Assembly (NCBI RefSeq): GCF_000218685.1
Contig: NW_006763298.1
Location: 692,049-756,048, forward strand
DNA length: 64,000 bases
Source of the DNA: Serpula lacrymans var. lacrymans S7.9
Taxonomy: Eukaryota > Basidiomycota > Agaricomycetes > Boletales > Serpulaceae
Direction of reading: 5' to 3'
A program made the position numbers and the translations under genes. This document shows, one piece after another, positions 11,565 through 21,713 of the stretch. Positions within the stretch are counted from its first letter, which is position 1, and the number at the start of each line of letters is the position of its first letter. Below the pieces are notes generated by a model. That model saw only the letters and a program-made list of their open reading frames with translations, was not told the origin of the DNA and did no database searches.

Positions 11565-12650
11565 GACTAAATGGTTAACCAATAAGAAAAAAGGGAAGTG
11601 GTCTAATCTATCATATTTACTAATTGTAAGAGAGAGAGCCTTAGTAAAAAATGTACAATTGGCTGTATCAGTAAGCCCATGAGAAGATACTGAGTCACAG
11701 CCTACATTGCTGATTAATCTCTCGCCGGAGTATTCCCAGACATAGCATTGGATCGTAGCTATGCCAATTGGATATCCTCTCGGGGGTCTATGATGGTTCT
11801 CTGTGAGGCAACGTTAAACTATAACAAAAACAAAACCTGTCTCCACCGCACTTGCAGGGAGTAAGGGGTTCAATGAGCCTGGTTATCGACAGATGCTAGA
11901 GAATATAGCAAGTAGAGGATGTAGGAGTAGGACTCAGAGGTTTCTGATAAGAGGTTAAGCAGATTATTCAAGTAATAGAAAACTAAGGAACTATACATGA
12001 ATAGGTAAGGCTTTATATAGCTAACCATTCGTTCCTCAAACCGAAAGGAGAATAGACGAAAAGTGGTCTGAGGAATAAATTGTCCAATAAGAAAAAAGGG
12101 AACAACTATTGTACGACTTTGAATGATTAATCAGCGGGTGAGAGAATTGTACTAATAATAGGTGTTTGTCACGCGTGTTCAGGAACTGTATCCTCATGAT
12201 GAGGTACAATTCTGATCAAAGCATTTATTAGTATATCCAGGCCTTAATGGGACTTGGAGCTGGTTGGCGAGATGCCTACTATCAGTCCCTACCCATTATG
12301 CTGGCTGGCTGGGAGTGATACCCAGTCTCTGATCTGTGATATAAAGTGGTAGCGGTGGTTAAGAAAGCCTGTGAGGGCTATAAGAAGTAAGATCGCAAAT
12401 GATACCTCTAGCCCTAGAGCCAGAGGTGTAATGGGAAAAGTGTTTGAGAACCAAGACATAGAGAATATAAGAAAATAGTAAAATGGTCCTTACATTCTCC
12501 TTCGTTGTAAGTATGATAGAATGTGAGTATGAAGGGAAAATAAGAAGAAGAAAGATAGAAGTAATAAAGTACCGGCTGTGATCTCTAGTCCAAGGGCGAG
12601 AGGAGTGACGGGGAACGAGTTGGATAACCACGACATGATGGGAATGTGAT
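11565..12650. repeat. degenerate, irregular repeats in the transposon 3' part
   Basis: CCAATAAGAAAAAAGGGA occurs exactly twice (about 11579 and 12084). The block CTAGCCCTAGAGCCAGAGG near 12397 recurs degenerately near 12577. The stretch therefore contains decayed duplicated units inside the hAT boundaries. No coding frame is convincing; the 112-codon minus frame at 12359-12697 overlaps the terminal repeat and is judged chance. Confidence 0.4.
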
Positions 12651-12929
12651 GAGAAAAATTGATTCCTCACAAACCAAACCAAACCAAACTTTGGCATCCC
12701 TAGTCAGAAATAGCTACAAGAGAGCTTAACTATAGTGTACAAGAGTGATAGTACACTATGTTGGAAGTATACAAAATGCATAAGCATTGTACGGCATGGT
12801 GCATAGATAAGGAGTAGCGCAGGCGCCAAACTGGGAAAGTCCAGTAGTTGGGGTGGCCTGTGCACCAATATACCATATCATTTTTTTTGGTTCCGTCTTC
12901 ACTTATATATGCTGTTGTTGTCAGGCAGA

Positions 12930-13095
12930 CACCTCAGATCTTCTCTCGAAGTCTGAGGTGAGATACTTTTATGTTAAGCTTATGAGTACTTAGCTTATAA
13001 CTCATCTTTAGCTTATTATCTTGCTAGGTACATTATTCTGAATATATCAAATCTTCTCTCAAAGTCTGAGCTTATTATCTTGCTGGATCAAACCC
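12930..13095. repeat. stem-loop plus direct repeats
   Basis: CACCTCAGA (12930-12938) pairs with TCTGAGGTG (12952-12960) around a 13-base loop. The part ATCTTCTCTC[G/A]AAGTCTGAG then recurs about 110 bases downstream, as does CTTATTATCTTGCT. This looks like a small local duplication beside the transposon end. Function is unknown. Confidence 0.45.
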
Positions 13096-13424
13096 GAACA
13101 ATTTCACACTATAGTTAGGCTCTCTCTTGTCCCAGGTGCGCGTCACACCCTCTGAACACTTGGTCGAAATTGGGTTATCTCGGCACGGCTCGGCTAACGT
13201 TGATGATGCGCACGTGGCTCACATTGCCCTTCCTAGACCTCGCTCACGTCGGGGCCGGAAAGCCTCCGGCTTCCCGGTCTCTCAGACTGTCTCAAAGTTC
13301 ATTCTTCTAAGTTGTCATTGCACACAAGTACTGTACTCCACTCTGCTTTCTAGCCACTAAGTAGTGCTTGTAACTTGCTCTATCTGCTTATATTCACATT
13401 GCCGCTCATTCACAAAGACCTAGG
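12961..13424. other. intergenic, no gene seen
   Basis: Apart from the direct repeats above, this stretch holds only a short 77-codon frame without recognisable features. It separates the hAT end from the GH16 segmental duplication. Confidence 0.35.
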
Positions 13425-15650
13425 ATACTTTCTTTAGCAGAAGCAAGCAAGGGTTACAGAATAAGAAGTATGCGAAGGTACGCACTTCTTATCCCGCACG
13501 GACTCATATCACGAGAGTAATCACTTTAAATCTTGTTGTAGCTCGGAAGGAGATAACATGTTTGAAGGAATCGTACGGCAGATAGATTTGCTCTCAAATT
13601 CCAAATCATACAGGGGGAATACTCATAAAGACCCAATATCAATAATACAGCATTAGACCACTGCAGATCCTCAGGCGAAGGACTCCCAGCGCACCATCAC
13701 GGGCTATTTGAGTCGCAATTTTACAGTCAGGGGGCGGGAATGTTTCAATGTGGTCCGCGTGACCACTGGGCAGGCGACAACTTCTTGGTCAATTGTCGTT
13801 ATCTTGATCAAGTCGCGCTTGATAGGACTCTTACGGTTTGACTACTGTTTGGTCCTAACAGCATCAGCATCTTCCACAAGATCGATCGACATTGGGTATT
13901 AACATGTGGATTTTCCGGCTGATGTGCTTAAGTAGGAAACCCATTGAGAAACTTGCCGTCTGATGTAGGTTGGGGATCCACAAGACATATCGCTTGTGCT
14001 CTGTGCTCTCTTAGCCTTGCGATCTAAATATGGCTGCCTGTGGACCTATTTCACGGCAGGTTCACCTCTAAACCACTTTACCCGTCGTATCATCTCTCGA
14101 CCAACATGAAGTTCTCGCCCTCTACTGGAGCCCTCACCGTTGCATCTCTTGCAGGATCGGCACTGGCTGGCACTTACAACGTTGCCGACAACATTGTTGG
14201 CAATGGCTTCTACAATTCGTTCGGCTTTGAGGCCATCGCTGATCCTACCGCCGGACGCGTGTAAGCTCTCGTACCATGGATTCACCTTATCCACTGACAC
14301 CATCCTCAGCAACTACGTCGATCTGGCTACTGCTCAGAGCTTGAACTTGACCTACACCAATGGCAATTCTTTCGTCATACGAGCAGATGATACCACTGTA
14401 TTGACTGCGAGCGGCCCTGGAAGGAACTCCGTCCGAGTGAAGTCTAACACTGCGTACACTACCCACGCCGCTATGTGTGTATATTGGCTTTGCGACGGCG
14501 GTTTAAGTATTGATTATCTCCATTAGCTTCGGCATTGCTCACATGCCCGAAGGTTGTGGGTGAGTAATTTTCGATACATTTACACATGCATTTCGAGCTG
14601 ACTGTTTGAATTTCAGATCTTGGCCCGTAAGTTGATTTATTTATAGGTCAAACTGGCAAATCTGACCTTGATATCAGGCTGTCTGGGAAACGAACGAAAG
14701 CAACTGGCCTGCTGGTGTACGTATATTTCTCCTTGAGCTTGAGTTATTATTTCTGACCGGCAATCCAGGGCGAGGTTGATATTGTCGAGGGTGTTAACAA
14801 CGTCGCTCCCAACCAGGCCACCCTTCACACTAGCCCCGGTGTGTAACACTTCTACAACTATCATGCCCTAATCCTGACGTTTCTACTTAGGATGCACAAT
14901 TCCTTCTTCCGGAGGCATGCTCGGTACTGTTGTGTCCACTAACTGTGACTCCAATGCCAACGGCTGTAGCATCCAACTTACCGAAGATAACAACAGTTTT
15001 GGACCTGGTTTCAACGGCGTTGGTGGTGGATGGTATGCCGTTGAACGTACCAACAGCGCCATTAGCGTGTGGTTCTGGGAACGGGGTTCCACTTCTGTTC
15101 CTTCTCAAGTGAGCAGTGGTGCTTCTTCGATCGACACCTCCACCTGGGTGAGTCATAGAATCATATCACTGTCACATTGTTGCTAAATTTGTGTTCTGAA
15201 GGGTACACCCGATGCTTACTTCCCCAGCACAAGCTGTGACATCTCGACCATGTTCGATGCCAACAACATCATCATCAATTTGACGTTCTGTGCGCTCTTT
15301 TATCCTAGATTTGATAACTGAAGTTACTCATTTACTTACAATACCATAGGCGGTTCCTGGGCAGGTAAAGCCGCAACGTACTCTGCATCCGGTTGTCCCT
15401 CCGACTGCATTAGTGAGTTGCATTCCCCTCGTTTCGCATATTCATCATTATCGTTTCCGATATTAGGCTACGTCAACGCCAACCCTTCCGCTTTCACCAA
15501 CGCATACTTCGAGTTCAACGCTATCAACGTCTACACTTAAACGTCACACGCAATATGTTTACCAGCGTAAAAAAAAATCCCGTCATTCTCGGGCGGGGAG
15601 GTTTATATCAAATATATATTTAATTGTATGTCGAGGGTTGCTCATGTGCC
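13425..15650 (+). repeat. inverted segmental duplication, arm A (GH16 gene and its promoter)
   Basis: The block from about 13425 to 15650 matches, in reverse orientation, 28510 to about 26150. It covers some 680 bases of upstream sequence (for example GCACGGACTCATAT, CAATGTGGTCCGCGTGACC, AGTCGCGCTTGAT), the whole GH16 gene and its 3' flank including the hairpin near 15580. Promoter similarity is high between indels. Confidence 0.85.
14106..15540 (+). CDS. secreted GH16 family glucanase-like protein (copy 1)
   Basis: Predicted endo-beta-glucanase of glycoside hydrolase family 16, acting on fungal or plant beta-1,3(4)-glucans outside the cell. Ten exons: 14106-14260, 14310-14474, 14527-14559, 14617-14626, 14678-14716, 14769-14838, 14891-15147, 15202-15289, 15350-15412, 15467-15540, giving 317 aa. 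A signal peptide (MKFSPSTGALTVASLAGSALA) precedes the mature GTYNVADNIVG. The catalytic motif GEVDIVEGVN lies in exon 6, with the two Glu as nucleophile and acid/base. Substrate-wall residues HMPEGCGSWPAVWE are spread over exons 3-5; exon 4 is only 10 nt. All junctions are GT-AG and the frame is intact. It is the inverted paralogue of the gene at 26.3-27.7 kb. The precise substrate cannot be read from the sequence. Confidence 0.92.
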
Positions 15651-16269
15651 ATATATTTTACTGGTATCCATGTTTTATATGATATTCTCTGACAAAAAGC
15701 TGACTGTAGCGGCTGAAATGAGGGATGAAGTATTGAGCATAATTGTATGATGTTGGATATATATAACAGAAGTCATTCAGACATGTAGTAGGAAAAAGGG
15801 CAAAAAAGCGGTCACATTGGTTAAATCACTCACTATAGTATGGATATCAGTCATGAATGACTATGAAGCTATCTGGAACATGCATGGAATGTACCATTAA
15901 CATCCATTGTATAATCACAAAAAGCGAAGAGAAAAGGGGGGAAAACAAATAACTCACAGTGTCCCCCAGAAGATATCTACAGCTCTTCAGAGACTCCACA
16001 CAGCCATCACAGGTAGCATAAGCACTAGTATACACCCTTCAGTATCATCGGGGGCTTGAGGGCTCCTGGATTGGTTAGTGGAGAGTGCTGTTATGAGGAA
16101 ATGGTATCAGACATGATGAAAGTGCGACAATTAACGTGAAAAACAACATACCTTGAGAATAGGTGTGATATTATGTCTCTACATAATATACCATCGATTT
16201 GACACCAACTTAATGCTTATCGGATTAGTGAATGGAATGGAATGGTGTAGTGCTATCGGTGGTGAGGAA
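15651..16269. other. intergenic, GH16 copy 1 to AKR copy 1
   Basis: This is AT-rich sequence between the GH16 3' flank and the AKR 3' repeat. No gene is seen; short frames lack features. Confidence 0.35.
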
Positions 16270-16480
16270 GTGAGGATGAGGCCCAGTCACAAGCATATGA
16301 AAACTAGAATGATGTATCATATTGTAATGTTGATAGCTTTTCGTACGACTAGCCATTCAAATTGCAATTTAACTCGATCGTTCGCAGTCCATTCATAACG
16401 CATAAATTGTGCCAGATATAGGTATCGTATATCTCACCTTGTATTCAACTCACTCCTGCCGCTGAATCTGGCCCGACTCT
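16270..16480 (+). repeat. DAK/AKR intergenic repeat copy B
   Basis: This is an uninterrupted version of the segment that follows the dihydroxyacetone kinase: GATGTATCATATTGTA, TTCGCAGTCCATTCATAACG, GTGCCAGATATAGGTAT, then the aldo-keto reductase stop. It provides the empty site for the inverted-repeat element at 5587. Confidence 0.8.
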
Positions 16481-17842
16481 TCACTCAGCACCTACAGGGT
16501 TCCAGGTGACCGCTCCATCCGCACCACGGTCGAGTGCGTCCAACAAGGCCATATCCGCCTCTGCAATCTCGAAATCGTAAACTTGCCCATTGGACACGAT
16601 GCGCTGCTCATTGGCGGATTTCGGGAGGGGAACGAATCTTTAGGGAGAATAATTGATATAGAAGCACGCGTACACCTCGCGGATCAAAGCTTCTGAACCA
16701 TAAGCCCACGTACCCTTTCTGGAGCGACCAACGAATGAGGATTTGCGCACCATCTTTCTCATACTATTCAAAATTCACTTCATTTAGACGGGTACAACGA
16801 CTCTGGTTTAGACTGCTTGAGACTCACCTTTTTCGCCAGCCCCTGTATGACGGCGTGGTCCATCGCGCCACGCACGAGGGGCGTATAGGCCTGTACGGCG
16901 ATGTTGCGTTCTGTGCAATACTCGATGATAGGGCGTTGCTGACAGAATGGGTGGAGCTGACCATGGACGACGATGATCAAAATCGATGTAGGACTTGGGA
17001 TGACGCTCGGACGTAGCTCACCTCCAACTGGTTCACATCCGGCAACTCATACCCAGCCTCGATTATCTCGTCAATGTGCTTTCCAGAGCTGACATCAAGG
17101 AGATATGATTAGTTAGGTTAGGCTTGAAAAGTAAAGGGGCGACAGAAATGGAGGTTATGCGTACTAGTTCGACACACCTATGCACCTCACGAGGCCTGCT
17201 GCTTTTGCTTCTTGCAGAGCTTTGTACGTCGCAAGTCTGTTCGCTTTTCCCGTGCGGGGACTGTGAATGAGGTAGAGGTCATAATAGCCTATTTGAGAGA
17301 TTCCACAAAAGAGAATGCCGAAGAATGTCGAATTAAATGAGAAAGAAAGTAGATACTAGACAAGCCCGAGTGTAGTAGGCACTTACCAAATCCTAGGTTC
17401 TTTATAGAGTCATTTACCGCGCTCAGCGTGCTATCGTACCCAAACTCATTATGGAAAATCTTGGAAGCTAAAGACCGAGTCACAACGAGACCAACGTAGA
17501 AGAGCGCTTAATAACACACTGATAAAGATATCTTCTCGACTAATGCCACTTTGTCTTACGCCTGATCCGACTCCTGCTTCGTTACGATAGTGGCGGGCAG
17601 AGTCGATCATTCTATTAAATCCAATCATGATGAAAATTGTATCAAATAAGAATTTTGATTATTTACGGACCTGTACCCGTTCTGCAGCGCGATCTTACAC
17701 GCTTCCGCACATTCGTCGTTCACAGCAACTCCGAGACCCAGTGTGGGCATTGTGTAACCTGCAATGAGGATAAGATCTGTTGATGACTTCGGTGTATCTG
17801 AGGCTAACCTGTTCGTAATACAATCTCTGTAGGAACCTTCAT
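16481..17842 (-). CDS. aldo-keto reductase (copy 1)
   Basis: NADPH-type aldo-keto reductase of the GCY1/xylose reductase-like group with about nine exons, start ATG 17842 and stop 16481. Readable parts: MKVPTEIVLRTG, GYTMPTLGLGV, MIDSARHYRNEAGVG, SKIFHNEFGYD, GYYDLYLIHSPRTG, LVRCIGVSN, NQVELHPFCQQRP, VQAYTPLVRG, ILIRWSLQKG, FVPLPKSANEQRI. The tetrad is visible: Asp in MIDSA, Tyr in ARHY, Lys in SSKIF and His in LIHSP. It forms a tandem pair with the copy at 18261, with a unit of 1.78 kb. Its 3' flank is shared with the dihydroxyacetone kinase gene, which suggests a glycerol dehydrogenase role (glycerol to dihydroxyacetone); that is inference. One change from the usual pattern is Tyr to His before the catalytic Tyr. 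Confidence 0.85.
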
Positions 17843-18022
17843 GATAACAAGGCGGTGGTTGCTGAGGTGTGGTGTATGTACCAAGTCCTGTCATGGTTGG
17901 CCCCAAGAAATGTCGGTTTGTCGGGTTTTTGGCTCCGGAGTAAGCGGCCCGGTCATAGGTACCTTATCAGATAAGTATGTAAGTGTTGAGAAACAAATGT
18001 ATGACATAAATATAGCGGATAG

Positions 18023-18260
18023 CTTGAAAGGATGACTGCCCAAGGTATTTCTGGGGATGAATCTGGGAGCAAGCGTACGAGAACTAATACGATGTATCAT
18101 ATTGTAACGTTGACAGCTTTTCGTACGACTAGCCATTCAAATTGCAATTTAACTCAGTCGTTCGCAGTCCGTTCATAACGCATAAATTGTGCCAGATATA
18201 GGTATCGTAAATCTCACCTCTTATTCAGCTCACTCCTGCCGCTGAATCTGGCCTGACTCT
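18023..18260 (+). repeat. DAK/AKR intergenic repeat copy C, with DAK 3' coding relic
   Basis: It begins with AGCTTGAAAGGATGA, matching the last codons of the dihydroxyacetone kinase (GLKG-stop at 5435-5446), then GTATTTCTGG and the shared intergenic sequence up to the AKR stop at 18261. The kinase remainder is missing. It shows that the duplicated unit once spanned the DAK 3' end and AKR in convergent orientation. Confidence 0.75.
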
Positions 18261-19602
18261 TCACTCAGCACCTACAGGGTTCCAGGTGACCGCTCCATCC
18301 GCGCCACGGTCGAGTGTGTCCAACAAGGCCATATCCGTCTCTGCAATCTCAAAATCGTAGACTTTCCCATTGGAGATGATGCGCTGCTCATTAGCGGACT
18401 TTGGGAGGGGAATAAATCTGTAGGAAGAGTGATTAGTATGGACGTGTAATCCTCGAGGATCAAAGTTCCTAAACCACATGTCCACGTACCCTTTCTGGAG
18501 CGACCAACGAATGAGGATTTGCGCAGCATCTTTCTCATACTATGACGGAAAAAAATCACTTCTTCAATTCCGGCCAGGTTGCTTCGAAACTCACTTTTTT
18601 CGCCAAGCCCTGGATGACGGCGTGGTCCATTGCGCCACGTACGAGAGGCGTGTAGGCCTGTATGACGATGTTGCGTTTTGTGCAGTATTCGACGATAGGA
18701 CGCTGCTGACAGAACGGGTGGAGCTGACCACGGACGATGACGATCAAAATCTATGTAGGACTTGGGATGACGCTCGGACATAGCTTACCTCCACCTGATT
18801 CACGTCTGGCAACTCGTACCCAGCCTCAATGATCTCGTCAATGTGCTTGCCAGAGCTGACATCAATGTTTGGTTAGTTCTCGTGTGAAAAAGTAGAGGGG
18901 CGACGGGACGTATACGTACTAGTTCGACACCCCTATGCACCTCACGAGGCCTGCTGCTTTTGCTTCTTGCAGAGCTTTGTACGTCGCGAGTCTATTCGCT
19001 TTGCCCGTGAGAGGACTGTGAATGAGGTAGAGATCATAATAACCTATTTGGAGTGACCCACAAAATAGAATGGCGAATAAGAAACCAGACAGGGCCGAAT
19101 ACAGTAGACACTCACCAAATCCTAGGTTCTTTATAGAGTCTTTGACCGCCCTCAGCGTACTATCATACCCAAACTCAGGATGGTAAATCTTAGAAGCTAA
19201 TGACCGAGTCAGAGTGAGTCACAACGAGACTAGCATAGAAGAGCGCTTAAGGACACACTGATAAAGATATCTTCTCGATTAATGCCACTTTGCCTTGCAC
19301 CTAATCCGACTCCTGCTTCGTTATGATAGTAGCGCGCAGAGTCGATCATTCTATTAATTCCGATAAGGCGATCACGATGAAATGTCGTATCAAATAGGGG
19401 GTTCATAGACAGGATCAGCTAACGGACCTGTATCCGTTCTGCAGCGCGACCTTGCATGCTTCTGCACATTCGTCGTTCTCAAAAACTCCGAGACCCAGTG
19501 TGGGCATTGTGTAACCTGCAACGAGGATAAGACCTGTTAATGCAGACTTCAGTGTATACCAGGCTAACCTGTTCGTAATGCGATCTCTGTAGGAACCTTC
19601 AT
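18261..19602 (-). CDS. aldo-keto reductase (copy 2)
   Basis: Tandem paralogue of the gene at 16481 with the same nine-exon layout, start ATG 19602 and stop 18261. Readable parts: MKVPTEIALRTG, GYTMPTLGLGVFENDECAEA, RMIDSARYYHNEAGVGLG, SKIYHPEFGYD, GYYDLYLIHSPLTGKANRL, NQVELHPFCQQRPIVEYC, ILIRWSLQKG, RFIPLPKSANEQRI, AITWNPVGAE-like end. The tetrad Asp/Tyr/Lys/His is intact (MIDSARYY, SSKIYH, LIHSP). Cytosolic, no targeting signal. The short divergent promoter side (19603-19950) faces the third copy. Likely role as for copy 1: reduction of small aldehydes or ketones, or glycerol oxidation. Confidence 0.88.
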
Positions 19603-19952
19603 AGCGACAAGTTGCTGAGGTGTATGAGCAATTGTACCACAATACGAGAAACGCTGAGTAAGTTGTCAAATGCAAGATATAAATATAGAGGATATCGATG
19701 AATATATATGAGCCATGATCCGATCGTTTGCTTGGAATGGAAACTGCTTTGATGTCAGTGATCTGATTAGTTTCCTATGCTTTGAACATGCCTCTCACGT
19801 CACACTATGACATTTTTCAATACCAAAAGGGCCTCTGGAACATTGAATGGAAGCAAGTTAAAGACGTCAAAACTGTGGATACATATCAAATACATATGAA
19901 AACAATGTGATATTTCTTACTTCACTTCAAACGCTATTCCTATCATGTACAT
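19603..19952. other. intergenic, between AKR copies 2 and 3
   Basis: This holds the promoter of AKR copy 2 and the 3' flank of AKR copy 3. AT-rich; no gene or repeat recognised. Confidence 0.4.
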
Positions 19953-21204
19953 TTACTCGGTATCAACAGGGTTCCATGTTATCGCGCCCTCCTTCCCGCG
20001 ATCCAGAGCACTAAGCTTAGCCATGTCTTCTTCCAAAATTTCAAAGTCGTATACTTGTAGGTTAGACACGATTCGGTCTGGGTTCGAGGACTTGGGCAGG
20101 GGTACAAAGCTGTGGAAAGCGAGCTGCATAAGACAAGATCATAACATAGACATGCACACAGTGCTTACCCTTTTTGCAGTGACCACCGAATGAGAATTTG
20201 CGCAGGTTCTTTGTTGTACTGTATCGTATTTATCAGGCATGCACATCAACGACACTGAAACCGAGACACACCTTCTTTGCAAGCTCTTGGATGACAGGGT
20301 TGTCGAAACCTCCACGCACGAGAGGTGTGTATGCCTGAACAACAATGTTGTGTTGCTTGCAATACTCGACAATAGGTTTTTGTTGACAGAAGGGGTGAAG
20401 CTACAAAAATCGATACTGAGTTGGTGGATTCCAGAGTATGGACTTAACAGACCTCGACTTGGTTAACGGCAGGCATTTCCAGGCCAGCCTCACGAATCTC
20501 TTCGATATGTTTGACAGCGCTGGTTTGATATTTAATAACCGAAAGAACTGGAATGAAAGAAACATACTAGTTGGATACCCCGACAGTTCTAACTAAGCCA
20601 GCAGCCTTAGCTTCTAAGACTGCTTTGTAACCTGCAAGACGTTTCTCCTTGCCGCCGATTGGACTGTGAACAAGATACAGATCGTAATAATCTGTAAAAA
20701 GTGAGCCTATGGAAGTAGATCTGGGAATGGTGTAACATACCAGACCCCAAGTTCTTGATTGAATCATCGATCGCTGCCTTGGTTTCTTCCTTGCCATAAT
20801 CATCATGGAACACTTTGGATGCTGAGATCCTCTAAGTCAGGTTTCTGTGCGGAGAAGCTGAGAGGGAGAACGACACTTACTAATGAAAATGCTCGCCCGG
20901 TCTACGCCGCTTTCTTTCACACCGACGCCAACCTGAACCTCGTTCTCGTAGTAGCGTGCGGAATCGATCATCCTACATATATTTACATTGCATTAGATGG
21001 ACGCGATGGTTATGAATAACTAATTACTGACGTGTATCCATTTTTAAGTGCAACAGCACATGCCTCCGCGCATTGCTCGTTCTGATACACCCCCAGGCCC
21101 ACAGTGGGCATTTTATGGCCTGAACTGAGTTAGAGTAAAGGCTAACACATACGTAGTCAAAGAAGAGGCTGACCAGAAGACAGCACAATTTCAGTGGCGA
21201 CCAT
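19953..21204 (-). CDS. aldo-keto reductase (copy 3, more diverged)
   Basis: Start ATG 21204, stop TAA 19953, about nine exons at the same positions as copies 1 and 2. Readable parts: MVATEIVLSSGHKMPTVGLG, MIDSARYYENEVQVGVG, SKVFHDDYGKEET, DYYDLYLVHSPIGG, TVGVSNY, NQVELHPFCQQKP, VQAYTPLVRGGFDN, QILIRWSLQKG, FVPLPKSSNPDRI. The Asp, Tyr, Lys and His of the AKR tetrad are all present. Splice junctions are GT-AG throughout. It is more diverged from the other two than they are from each other and lacks the shared DAK-type 3' repeat, so it predates the tandem duplication. Probable NADPH-dependent carbonyl or polyol oxidoreductase. Confidence 0.9.
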
Positions 21205-21713
21205 GGTATATTCGATTTTATACTAGGTTTAGAGATGGGGAGTGGAGGGGGGATAAGTAGCGGATCGATAAAAACATGAGACGGAAGATCATATATAGCT
21301 GTAAAATGTTAGATTATCTGCAAGCGGGCTTCGAGTATCCAGAAGTTGATAATCAGAAAAAAGCCGACGGTTTGCTGATCACGTTCAAGCTGAGCAATCG
21401 ACGAAATCAACGGAAGCTGACTGTTAGACCCTGATCTCCCACTCATCTCCACAATGCACTACGTTAATCACGTCTCCAAGTAGAGCCGAGCCAGGAAAAA
21501 TGGTCACAAAGACTCAAAGAGGGCAGAGAAGCGGATAAATAATAATAGTATTGAGATCAAATAAGATTCTACTTCCCAATCACGTAGTCTCCCTTGCTGA
21601 CCTAATATATTGATGATAGTCGATCGATATCTTGTAAATACCAATCACGCACACGTGTCAGCTGACAGGTGTGCTTAAGACATAACAGTGGTCGTTAGAG
21701 CGGTATTGGACCT
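21205..21713. other. intergenic, AKR copy 3 promoter side
   Basis: This is the upstream region of AKR copy 3 and the 3' flank of the TPR/zinc-finger gene. No gene is seen. Confidence 0.4.

Larger units (their letters stand above)
7049..12702 (+). mobile_element. decayed hAT-superfamily transposon (boundaries tentative)
   Basis: The left end TAGGGATGCCAAAGTTCAGT and the inverted right end (12687-12702, AACTTTGGCATCCCTA) share a 16-base terminal repeat, followed inward on both sides by TTTGG-rich subterminal repeats. The interior encodes recognisable hAT transposase pieces (7.85-10.6 kb). I could not find a matching 8-base target duplication at these ends (GAGAAAAC left, GTCAGAAA right), and a second CATCCCTA at about 11111 is a possible alternative right end. 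Either the element is old, or the two ends belong to nested relatives. Confidence 0.55.

Noticed and set aside
12359..12697. 112-codon minus frame at the hAT right end
   Set aside because: It overlaps the terminal inverted repeat and degenerate repeat units; no transposase motif.
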